From Oscillatoria sp. FACHB-1407 (GTDB lineage Bacteria; Cyanobacteriota; Cyanobacteriia; Elainellales; Elainellaceae), in NCBI RefSeq assembly GCF_014697545.1, contig NZ_JACJSA010000022.1:79577-143576 (forward strand): a stretch of DNA of 64,000 nt, in the 5' to 3' direction. Position numbers and translations under genes: made by a program. Numbering within the stretch: the first letter of the stretch is position 1; the number at the start of each line of letters is the position of its first letter. The notes under the pieces are model-generated. The model worked only from the letters and a program-made list of their open reading frames with translations, had not been told where the DNA came from and did no database searches. This document shows positions 47,393 to 55,288 of the stretch, piece by piece.

Positions 47393-49012
47393 CTATATCT
47401 TAGAAGAGGGCAATGGGTCTACAGTTAGAACCAAAGGAAGCAAAAGCGTAAATGTGACCCATTTTTGGCTGCTAGTCACCGAAATGGCACTTTTCATGTG
47501 CTCTGCTAATTTTTTAACTAATGCCAGTCCCAAACCAGTACCACCATGTTTCCAGGGATCGTTAGAGGGAATTCGGTAGAATGGATCAAAGATCCGGGGC
47601 AATTGTTCTGCTGAAATCTCAACTCCAGAGTTACGGATGATAATTTGAATGCCTGAATTAATATCACCAGGCGGATCATCAGCAAGCTTTGCTATCACCT
47701 GAATTTGTTCATTAGCAGGGGTATATTTACAGGCATTATTGAGTAATTCTGAAATGATGCGGGTTAGTCCAGATGTGTCAGAAACCAATTCAGGTAAATT
47801 AGGCGAAATATTAACCTGCAACGTTTGTTGTTGAGCGATCGCCCGTTCTTGAAAGCTCTCTGTAATATGAGGTAACCAGTCTTGTAGGTGAATTTCAATT
47901 GGGTCTAAAGAATAAGCATTTGCCTCAATTGACCGTATATCAAGTAAATCATTCACAAGTTTAAGTTCTTGATCACACTGATCACGCAATACTGATAGAT
48001 AACGAGTGACCGTTGAAGCTTTAGGAAACTCTTCTATATTAAGAAAACCTTGTTGATTTAAAACCGTCTCTAACAGACGAATTGCTAGCCGAATATTTGA
48101 TAGCGGCGTTCGCAATTCGTGAGATGTTGTTGCCAGGAAATCATCCTTAAGATCATTCAATCGCTGCATCTCTTGTAATTGAGCTTCCATTTGTTGAGCC
48201 TGGATAACAGCCTGCTCATGGGCTTCGAGTAGTCGCCTCTGTGTATCATCTCGAAAAACCAGGACTGCACCTATCACGACTCCCTGTTGATCTCGCAGGG
48301 GCACTGCACTATCGGCAACTGGAATGGTTGAGCCAGTTTTAGAGACTAGCAGAGTATGCCCATTCAGGTAAATCGTTGTATCTTGTTGAATTGCTAGAAT
48401 GATTGGATGTTGAATCGGCTGTTGAGTCAGTTCATCAACGAATTGAACGACGTGCGTGACATCTTGATTCATGGCCTCGTTTAGCGTCCATCCAGTCAGA
48501 TATTCGCCTGCTGGATTGAGGTACATGATTTGTAGCTGATTATCTACAACAACAACACTATCCCCCATGCCCCGCAAAACAGTACTTAAAAACTGTTCTC
48601 GTTCATAGCGATTGAGAGCCGTTTGAATCGCAACATAGAGTTCTTTATCTCGGACTGGTTTAAGAATATAACCAAAAGGAAACGTTAACGTGGCTCTTTC
48701 TACCGTACTCTTGTCAGAATGCCCGGTCACATATATTACTGGAATCTGCAATTGGTTCCAAATTTGTTCAGCGGCTTGAATGCCATCCATCTCACCTTGT
48801 AAACGAATATCCATCAGAACGAGATCAGGACGTAATTCTTCTGCTCTTTGAATTGCAAATTCTGCGGTATCTGCAACATCTACAACAACATAACCTAAAG
48901 ATTCTAAACTTTCTTGCAAGTTAATCGCCAGGATATATTCATCTTCAACAACGAGCAGCCGTGCTGTCTCTTGAATATCTTGTTTTGGTAAAAGAGTTTT
49001 CACCATAATCAT
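47393..49012 (-). CDS. Receiver-PAS-histidine kinase at the end of the Kai-like operon
   Basis: 539 residues: receiver (about 18-130; VVEDEY, Asp in LVLMDIRLQG, Lys in ILKPVRD), PAS (about 140-265; GDSVVVVDNQLQI), HisKA with FLATTSHELRTPLSN, and HATPase with LLNNACKYT and GTGLGLAL. Its start overlaps the stop of the preceding kinase (ATGA), so the two are translationally coupled. A HisKA_2-type kinase followed by a receiver-kinase suggests a relay: the upstream kinase phosphorylates this receiver, which sets the activity of its own kinase domain. No output domain is included. Confidence 0.92.
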   Translation of the reverse strand: MIMVKTLLPKQDIQETARLLVVEDEYILAINLQESLESLGYVVVDVADTAEFAIQRAEELRPDLVLMDIRLQGEMDGIQAAEQIWNQLQIPVIYVTGHSDKSTVERATLTFPFGYILKPVRDKELYVAIQTALNRYEREQFLSTVLRGMGDSVVVVDNQLQIMYLNPAGEYLTGWTLNEAMNQDVTHVVQFVDELTQQPIQHPIILAIQQDTTIYLNGHTLLVSKTGSTIPVADSAVPLRDQQGVVIGAVLVFRDDTQRRLLEAHEQAVIQAQQMEAQLQEMQRLNDLKDDFLATTSHELRTPLSNIRLAIRLLETVLNQQGFLNIEEFPKASTVTRYLSVLRDQCDQELKLVNDLLDIRSIEANAYSLDPIEIHLQDWLPHITESFQERAIAQQQTLQVNISPNLPELVSDTSGLTRIISELLNNACKYTPANEQIQVIAKLADDPPGDINSGIQIIIRNSGVEISAEQLPRIFDPFYRIPSNDPWKHGGTGLGLALVKKLAEHMKSAISVTSSQKWVTFTLLLPLVLTVDPLPSSKI

Positions 49013-51123
49013 GATTTCACTAATGTAATTTTGAATTGAGTTCCTTCCTGGCTAACAATCTCAAGCGTTGCACCAATCTGTCTTACCAAACCTTGAACAA
49101 GTGTTAAACCCAAAGTCTTTGTCTTTTTAAGCTCAAAATTAGGTGCTAGTCCAAGTCCATTGTCTTGAATAACCAGTACTAAAGTTTGTTGTTGATTCAC
49201 CTTGGAAGAAGATTGAGTTAACCTAATTTGGATCTCACCCGATCGCTCACCGGGAAAAGCATGTTTTAGAGCATTAGACACCAGTTCATTAATAATCAGG
49301 CCAAAAGGAATAACCGTTTCAATATCTAAATGCACATTCTCAACTTGAACAATTAACCGAATTTGGCTGGAATTGATATTATATGAATCAAATAAATAAA
49401 CTGTCAGATCTTGAATATACTGAGATAGATCGACATTGGCGAGATCATCGGAACGATACAGCTTCTCATGAACGAGAGCAATTGATGCAATCCGGTTCTG
49501 GCTGTCCTGCAAGATTAGATTCGTTTGGGGATCAGGAACCCGACGAATTTGCATCTGGAGAAGGCTACTGACAATTCCTAAATTATTTTTGACTCGATGG
49601 TGAATTTCCTTCAACAATACTTCTTTTTCTCGGAGTGATACCGTAATGCGTTCTTCGGCTTCCTTTAAGTCTTGAATCGTTTGATTGAGGGCCGCCGTTC
49701 GCTCTAAAACTCGGTTTTCCAGTTCTTCTTTTGCCTGTCGCAACGCTTCCTCAGCTTTTTGTCGTTCTGCCTCAATTCGCTTACGGTCGGTAATTTCTTC
49801 ACAGACAGTATTGATACCAATAATGCGATCGCCATCTTTAAGGGGTAAAAAACTTTCGAGCCAGGTTCGTTGTATGCCGGGTTGAGCCGGAGTCTCACCA
49901 TTGATTTCTACATTCAAACAAGGCTCTCCTGTTTCCAGAATAGGAGACAGGAGTTGTTCAGCCTGATCTGCTAAATTGGGAAACAATTCCCGTATTGTAT
50001 GACCGATGTGCGCTTCAATCGGGAGTCCATTCATTTCAGCAAGGCGTTGATTGATCCGCACAAAGCGCAGTTCTGTATCCAACACATTTAACCCAATCGG
50101 GGCACATTGGTAAATGTTCTCAATCTCAGCAAGTTGCTGTTGAAGTTGAGTCTGGCTCTGCTTCAAAGCGATTTCTGTTTGCTTGCGACGGGTAATATCG
50201 GTTAAGATAACAATTGCTCCACGAAAATGGTTGTCACGATCAGTCAGAGGGCGAGCATTTAATATAAGATTTAAAGCCTGTCCATCCGAAGTTTCTAAAT
50301 CCACCTCCAATCCTCGAACAGTTTCTCCATCCAAAACTGTTCTAATGCTAAAAGGAGTTTTACTAGAGGATAAAATTTCAGCAGAGTTTAGTTCTGGCTG
50401 CTCTAACGAGTGGACGTAGGAGTGAGCATAAAAAAGTGACAATGTATCAAATGCTTGCGATACAAGATTTCTTTTCCATATTTGACAGGCTACTTGACTG
50501 GCACGAATAATTATTCCTGTATGGTCACACACTAAAATGGCTTCACCTGCTTGCTCCAGCATGAGTCGTGCCAGTCTCTCTGAAGCCAACGTTTTCTCAT
50601 GTCGCTTTTGCTCAGTTAAATCAGTAATCACAACACAATTCATCACAACATCATCTAGTTTGAGATGATTCATTGAAAGATAGACAGGAATTTCAACTAT
50701 ATTTTGAGATACCAAAAATAGTTCAATCGCGATCTGCTCACCTCTCTCTACCTGTTTCAATTGTGATTGAAATAATGAAGCATCTTGAGATGATATATAA
50801 CCATAAAAATATGATCCAATGAGTGTCTCTAATGGCTGTTTTAGTAGAGCCGAAAAACTTTTATTGCAGTATAAAATTAACCCCTCAGTTGAGAGAATAA
50901 CTGCACCTTGCTGCATCTCCTCCACTAATAAACGATAGGATTGATCGGCATTTTGCAGCGTAAAGACTTGAGTTCCTTTGCGACCTGAAACAACAAGCGC
51001 ATCTACTTCCCCTTGCATAATGGCTTGCAAAGTTCCTTCAGCGATCGCAAGCCGATCTTGTAACGTCTGGATCTCTTCTAGGAGTTCAGCTGAGGTTTTT
51101 GGGAGACTGTCCATATCTTCCAT
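49009..51123 (-). CDS. PAS-HisKA_2-type sensor kinase in the Kai-like operon
   Basis: 704 residues, soluble. An N-terminal coiled coil is followed by three PAS units (about 60-180, 195-320, 335-455) with linkers such as DLTEQKR, DITRRKQ and EITDRKR, a coiled coil, and a HisKA_2-type dimerisation domain with the phosphoacceptor in KEIHHRVKNNLGIVSSLL. A HATPase follows (LIINELVSNALKHAFPG, DNGLGL). This kinase class often signals to single-domain receivers. It lies 20 bp after a KaiB-like gene; kinases next to KaiB/KaiC-like genes are candidates for reading their state. Confidence 0.92.
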   Translation of the reverse strand: MEDMDSLPKTSAELLEEIQTLQDRLAIAEGTLQAIMQGEVDALVVSGRKGTQVFTLQNADQSYRLLVEEMQQGAVILSTEGLILYCNKSFSALLKQPLETLIGSYFYGYISSQDASLFQSQLKQVERGEQIAIELFLVSQNIVEIPVYLSMNHLKLDDVVMNCVVITDLTEQKRHEKTLASERLARLMLEQAGEAILVCDHTGIIIRASQVACQIWKRNLVSQAFDTLSLFYAHSYVHSLEQPELNSAEILSSSKTPFSIRTVLDGETVRGLEVDLETSDGQALNLILNARPLTDRDNHFRGAIVILTDITRRKQTEIALKQSQTQLQQQLAEIENIYQCAPIGLNVLDTELRFVRINQRLAEMNGLPIEAHIGHTIRELFPNLADQAEQLLSPILETGEPCLNVEINGETPAQPGIQRTWLESFLPLKDGDRIIGINTVCEEITDRKRIEAERQKAEEALRQAKEELENRVLERTAALNQTIQDLKEAEERITVSLREKEVLLKEIHHRVKNNLGIVSSLLQMQIRRVPDPQTNLILQDSQNRIASIALVHEKLYRSDDLANVDLSQYIQDLTVYLFDSYNINSSQIRLIVQVENVHLDIETVIPFGLIINELVSNALKHAFPGERSGEIQIRLTQSSSKVNQQQTLVLVIQDNGLGLAPNFELKKTKTLGLTLVQGLVRQIGATLEIVSQEGTQFKITLVKS

Positions 51124-51143
51124 CTATTAAACCAGAACAAAAT

Positions 51144-51503
51144 TTATCTAGGCACCAGATCTAATCCCATCAATACTTTTTCGGTATCTGATAAATCTCC
51201 AATAATGCGGCGCATTGGCGAGGGTAGCTGTTTGATAAGTGTTGGAATAGCAATAATATTGTCTTCTGGCTGAGTTTGATAAACATCAATCACTTCTAAC
51301 TCATATCGTCCCTGAAGATATGCTTCGCAGATCGCTTTCAAACTCTCTAGCGATCGCATCGACCGGGGCGTGGTTCCAGCAACATACAACCGCAGATAAT
51401 AACGTTGCTGATTTTGTTGAACGACTGCTTGTTCAAAACTTACAGTCATTGCCTTATTTTCTTCTTCTGGTATGCTCTTCTTTTCCTGCGGCATATCGTT
51501 CAC
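51144..51503 (-). CDS. KaiB-family protein (second of a tandem pair)
   Basis: 119 residues. A 30-residue Glu/Lys-rich leader precedes a thioredoxin-like KaiB domain ([60 protein letters not shown]). KaiB in the clock binds the KaiC CI ring after a fold switch; whether this paralogue does so is unknown. It follows the first KaiB copy by 8 bp. The duplication and the leader distinguish it from clock KaiB. Confidence 0.9.
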   Translation of the reverse strand: MNDMPQEKKSIPEEENKAMTVSFEQAVVQQNQQRYYLRLYVAGTTPRSMRSLESLKAICEAYLQGRYELEVIDVYQTQPEDNIIAIPTLIKQLPSPMRRIIGDLSDTEKVLMGLDLVPR

Positions 51504-51511
51504 CGTTTGAG

Positions 51512-51826
51512 TTACTTCTCAACTTTTTTAAGATCAAGTCCCAGCAAAACCTTATCTTGATTGGATAGATCCCCAATAATCTGCCGGATGGGAGGTGGTA
51601 GTTGCCTGACCAATGTGGGAATTGCCAAAATTTGGTCTTGTTTCGCCAACTCCGGGTGTTGCAATAAGTCAACGATCTCAATTTGGTACTGCCCCTGGAG
51701 ATACTCCTCACATAACTTTTTGAGGTTGGCAAAAGCTGTTACCGATTTTGGGGTTTGTCCGGCAACATATAAACGGAGTTTCCATTGATTCGGTATCGTT
51801 TGATTGGCATTATCAGAAGAGTTCAT
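51512..51826 (-). CDS. KaiB-family protein (first of a tandem pair)
   Basis: 104 residues, one KaiB domain: [58 protein letters not shown] and [14 protein letters not shown]. Close to its downstream neighbour over the whole domain. It lies about 50 bp after the KaiC-like gene. A GGAGGC stands just before the start. Confidence 0.92.
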   Translation of the reverse strand: MNSSDNANQTIPNQWKLRLYVAGQTPKSVTAFANLKKLCEEYLQGQYQIEIVDLLQHPELAKQDQILAIPTLVRQLPPPIRQIIGDLSNQDKVLLGLDLKKVEK

Positions 51827-51877
51827 AGTGGGAGGCTCCTATGCCACAAATGCAAAATTTGGAAGGGCAGAGTAAAA

Positions 51878-53590
51878 TTAATCAGCCTGGCGTAACCGTG
51901 CCATTGATTGCTGATCTTGTAATAAATTTGCTGCATAAAGCTTCTCCTCTTGAAGCAGATGTTCAAGTTCAGCACTTTCAGATTCCATCTGCATCTGCAA
52001 AGTTGCAATCTGGTCTTGTATCATCTTCTGCTGTTGTTCAAGCTGTCGTCGTCGTCGAGCAACCTGCTGTTGCTGTTGAAGACGAGCCTGTTTATCCGCA
52101 GACTCCTGAGCAGCACGAGCCGTTCCAGTTAAGACCTGATTCTGTCCCAGGTAAACATCCAGTAAATCAACGCCCTGACCCGTTAACCGGAATTCTCGTA
52201 CCTGGTTAGAATGTGCCATCCCACGAGATTTGACCAATTGCAGCAGACGGTTGCGCTCTCCGTTGCCTTCCACGGCTCGCACTTCTAGCCAGGTATCCAT
52301 TAAGGAGGAAACCCCCATTTCGGTATGTTCGAGTGGCATTCCGGCGGCGATCAAATTTGTCATTAACACAGTGATCTGCTGACTTTTGAGGTAGTCAATC
52401 AGACGGATAAAGAACGATCTGGCTTGTAGCAGTGTTCCTGTTAAAATCAAATTGCTGATGGGGTCAATTATCATTGTGCTGGGTTGAACTGTGTTGAGCC
52501 AGCGGTGGATTTGCACCAGATGGAGTTCTAAACTGTAAACCGTTGGGCGTAAGGCTTCGATGTGCAGCAACCCTTTTTGAATATACGGTTCTAAATCAAG
52601 ATTAACCGATCGCATGTTTCGCAAAATTTGCTGAGGGGCTTCTTCAAATGCCAGATATAAACACCGTTCTCCCCGTTGGCAAGCGGCAGCGGCAAAATGA
52701 GCGGCAATTGTGCTCTTCCCAGTCCCCGCCATGCCTGTGACAAGAATGGAGCTACCCCGAAAATAGCCCTGGCCATCAAGCATGGTGTCGAGGCGGGGAA
52801 TACCACTGGAGATACGATCGCTAGAGACGCGATGATTCAACCCGATGGAGGAAAGCGGCAATACTGAAATTCCATCTTTATCAATCAAGAAGGGGTATTC
52901 ATTACTGCCGTGCTGCGACCCCCGGTACTTCAAAACTTGCAACCGTCGAGTCGAAAGTTCCTCAAAAATTCGCTGATCTAAGCGAATCACACAATCAGAA
53001 ACATACTCCTCTAATCCCTGGCGAGTCAGGTTATTTTCTCCCCGTTCCCCGGTGATGATAGCCGTAACCCCTTTTGTTTTAAGCCAACGAAACAACCGCC
53101 GTAACTCTGCCCGTACAATGGCAACATTAGATAACCCAGAAAACAAGACTTCGATCGTATCTAAAACAATCCGCTTTGCCCCAACACGGTCGATCGCACT
53201 CCCCAACCGAATAAACAGTCCTTCTAAGTCATACTCACCAGTCTCTTGAATCTCAGCAGGATCAATATAGAAACAGTCGATCTCAAGCTGCTTGTTTGCA
53301 ATCAGTTGAGATAGATCCCAGCCTAAAGAAGCCACATTTTGGGTTAACTCTTCAACGGTTTCTTCAAACGAAATAAAGACACCCGGTTCTCCATATTGAG
53401 TTGCACCCCGCACTAAAAACTCTAAGCCAAGGAGAGTCTTACCACACCCCGCAGAACCACAGACTAAGGTAGGTCGTCCTTTGGGCAATCCACCTTCAGT
53501 AATTTCGTCTAACCCCTGAATACCAGTAGGACACTTGGACAATTGAGTAACGGGCGATTTTAATTCTGTTGAATCAGCAAGTTGAACCAT
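51878..53590 (-). CDS. KaiC-like double-domain ATPase with C-terminal coiled coil
   Basis: 570 residues against 519 for clock KaiC. Domain I has Walker A GSAGCGKT (45-52) and the Glu pair in FISFEETV (76-77). Domain II has GMAGTGKST near 288 and LAFEEAP. At the place of the KaiC phosphosites Ser-Thr, this protein reads VSSLMDTW, so two Ser are available. After domain II a Gln/Arg-rich coiled coil of about 95 residues replaces the A-loop tail that binds KaiA; no kaiA is present in the window. First gene of the operon KaiC-KaiB-KaiB-kinase-receiver kinase. It is probably an accessory Kai system and not the core clock. Confidence 0.92.
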   Translation of the reverse strand: MVQLADSTELKSPVTQLSKCPTGIQGLDEITEGGLPKGRPTLVCGSAGCGKTLLGLEFLVRGATQYGEPGVFISFEETVEELTQNVASLGWDLSQLIANKQLEIDCFYIDPAEIQETGEYDLEGLFIRLGSAIDRVGAKRIVLDTIEVLFSGLSNVAIVRAELRRLFRWLKTKGVTAIITGERGENNLTRQGLEEYVSDCVIRLDQRIFEELSTRRLQVLKYRGSQHGSNEYPFLIDKDGISVLPLSSIGLNHRVSSDRISSGIPRLDTMLDGQGYFRGSSILVTGMAGTGKSTIAAHFAAAACQRGERCLYLAFEEAPQQILRNMRSVNLDLEPYIQKGLLHIEALRPTVYSLELHLVQIHRWLNTVQPSTMIIDPISNLILTGTLLQARSFFIRLIDYLKSQQITVLMTNLIAAGMPLEHTEMGVSSLMDTWLEVRAVEGNGERNRLLQLVKSRGMAHSNQVREFRLTGQGVDLLDVYLGQNQVLTGTARAAQESADKQARLQQQQQVARRRRQLEQQQKMIQDQIATLQMQMESESAELEHLLQEEKLYAANLLQDQQSMARLRQAD

Positions 53591-53702
53591 AAGATATACC
53601 GATCCTTGATTTCATGAATGAAGACAAACTTCTCATTCTGAAAACAACTTCGTAGTCATTCGTAGTCAATTGAACACTTTTGCTTTGAGGTTAGAAAGAA
53701 AT

Positions 53703-53775
53703 GATGGAGATTTGGTAAAGATAGCGTTTATGTTAAGAAATTGTTTTAGATTGAAATATTTTTCAAAGAAATAAC
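53703..53775 (-). promoter_or_regulatory. Shared promoter block upstream of the KaiC-like operon
   Basis: The minus strand reads CTTAACATAAACGCT, then ATCTTTACCAAATC, then TCCATCATTTCT, about 110 bp before the KaiC-like start. It matches the block at 46647-46720 closely and the cores at 47285 and 54863. Confidence 0.6.
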
Positions 53776-53887
53776 AAGTTTAACAAACGTTATCCGCAGC
53801 TTAATTGCTGCAATTCTGCTTAAAAGATCGCAGGAACCATAAGGCTGATGATGTAATAGTTTTAACCAGTCTCAAAAACTGAAGTAT

Positions 53888-54292
53888 CTAAAATTCATCC
53901 GTTAGGGCGGATTTTTCAGACCAGTCCAGCAGCTTCTTGATCTTTTCTACAAGTTCGTCCAAGTTAGATGAGTAATCGATCGCTCCCATAACCTTAAATG
54001 CTTGAAGTCGTTTTATATCAAGCCATTTTGCCCCGGTCGTTAGAATCACAACTGGAATGGTTTGTGTTGTCGGTTGTGCCCTCAAACTTTTTAAGAAGGT
54101 AAAGTAATCCACACCAAACATTGCAAGATCAAGAACAATCGCATCTGGTTGATCTTGTACGGCTCGTTGTAACCCTTGAGAGGGAGAAATCGCTTCAATC
54201 ACCTCCCACTCACCCAAACAACTCAAGTACTCCTGCATGGCTTCCCGCACATTCGGGTTGCCATTAATGAATAAGATTTTTCTGGTGGTCAT
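53888..54292 (-). CDS. Degenerate receiver-domain protein
   Basis: 134 residues with the CheY fold pattern, but in the acidic pocket ILFINGNPN replaces the DD pair and GAIDYSSN stands where the conserved Lys-Pro should be. The phosphoacceptor position still holds Asp (IVLDLAMF). It probably cannot be phosphorylated normally and may work as a constitutive or ligand-gated pseudo-receiver. ATG 54292 (MTTRKILFI) was preferred to a start at 54316. Confidence 0.8.
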   Translation of the reverse strand: MTTRKILFINGNPNVREAMQEYLSCLGEWEVIEAISPSQGLQRAVQDQPDAIVLDLAMFGVDYFTFLKSLRAQPTTQTIPVVILTTGAKWLDIKRLQAFKVMGAIDYSSNLDELVEKIKKLLDWSEKSALTDEF

Positions 54293-54355
54293 AATCGCCA
54301 CCCTCGCAACGTTCATACAGTAATTCTTGGAACGGAAATACTAGCAAAGAGTTTT

Positions 54356-54829
54356 TTAAGTGACGGTTTGAGGCTCTGCCTCCGGCAAGGGTAAGTGATG
54401 TGATACAACTGATCGAGTTTGAGAGGGTTGAGTATCGAGTTGCTTGATCAGTTGAATTAACAAACCATCTTTTTGCTTACTGATCCATAAACTATTAGGG
54501 TGAACAGAATGAGACAACGGAATCAAGCTTTCAAATTGACCTAAATGAATGAAGTCTATATAAGGCTCTTTCCATTTTCCTCGAATGCAAATCGTCTCCA
54601 GGGTAGCTTTTACATTCATTAAGATGGCATCAATATCGGATATTTGAATATCTAGGATGAGGCTTGTCTTGGTTTCAGTTGCTGTGATTGCTGAGATGGG
54701 CTGTCCTTCGCTGTTGCCAATCCATAGAGTCGATTGCTGGCAGCTGTTAAAAGAGCAAGAAAATGAACCATCAAAATAGTGACTTGCATCATCTAAGCTT
54801 TGAAAAGAGACCACAGAATCGCTCCTCAT
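54356..54829 (-). CDS. Hypothetical protein (157 aa)
   Basis: Soluble protein beginning MRSDSVVSFQSLDDASHYF, with a beta-rich centre (TSLILDIQISDIDAILMNV, WKEPYIDFIHLGQ) and a Pro/Gln-rich end. No recognised family. Its ATG is about 35 bp downstream of a copy of the ATCTTTACCAAATC motif and it lies between receiver genes, so a signalling link is possible. Confidence 0.6.
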   Translation of the reverse strand: MRSDSVVSFQSLDDASHYFDGSFSCSFNSCQQSTLWIGNSEGQPISAITATETKTSLILDIQISDIDAILMNVKATLETICIRGKWKEPYIDFIHLGQFESLIPLSHSVHPNSLWISKQKDGLLIQLIKQLDTQPSQTRSVVSHHLPLPEAEPQTVT

Positions 54830-54862
54830 ATATACTCTTGCTATATGAGCAAGCTAAATCGC

Positions 54863-54888
54863 AAAGATGGGGATTTGGTAAAGATTGC
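54863..54888 (-). promoter_or_regulatory. Shared promoter motif, copy upstream of hypothetical gene at 54829
   Basis: The minus strand reads GCAATCTTTACCAAATCC followed by CCATCTTT, 34-60 bp before the ATG. Core identical to the three other copies. Confidence 0.55.
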
Positions 54889-54910
54889 AGATTCGTTACA
54901 AAACGTCTCA

Positions 54911-55288
54911 TTATTCCCAGTTTAGTATTTCTGCGATTTCTGCAACTAAGGAAGCAGGCTGGATCGGCTTAGAAATAACTCCAGCAACCCCCATCTGCGT
55001 AAATTTGGCGCGATCGCTCGGTAAAACTTTAGCCGTCAACAAAATCACTGGAATAGGTTGCGTCATAGGGTCTGCCTGAAGTTTTTCATATACAGCAACC
55101 CCATCCATCCCTGGCATTGACACATCCAGTAAGATCGCATTGACCTGTTCAGTCTCTAAAATCTGCAAACAAGCTTCTCCAGAGGACGCAGTAACGGTTT
55201 CCCAACCTGCCAGATCTTCTAAACAGGCTTGTACCAGTTCTCTCAAACGTTCCTCATCATCCACAATTAAAATCTTTCTGCCACTCAT
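54911..55288 (-). CDS. Single-domain response regulator (CheY-like) of the phosphorelay operon
   Basis: 125 residues with an intact active site: ILIVDDEE, Asp in ILLDVSMPGMDG, LLTAK and Lys in VISKPIQP. Its ATG overlaps the stop of the upstream 1401-aa kinase (ATGA), so it is the probable direct phosphate acceptor of that kinase. Last gene of the three-gene operon starting at 61373. Confidence 0.92.
   Translation of the reverse strand: MSGRKILIVDDEERLRELVQACLEDLAGWETVTASSGEACLQILETEQVNAILLDVSMPGMDGVAVYEKLQADPMTQPIPVILLTAKVLPSDRAKFTQMGVAGVISKPIQPASLVAEIAEILNWE

Noticed and set aside
51878..53590. Calling this gene the core clock kaiC
   Set aside because: Length, coiled-coil tail, Ser-Ser at the phosphosites, duplicated kaiB and no kaiA argue for an accessory KaiC-like protein.
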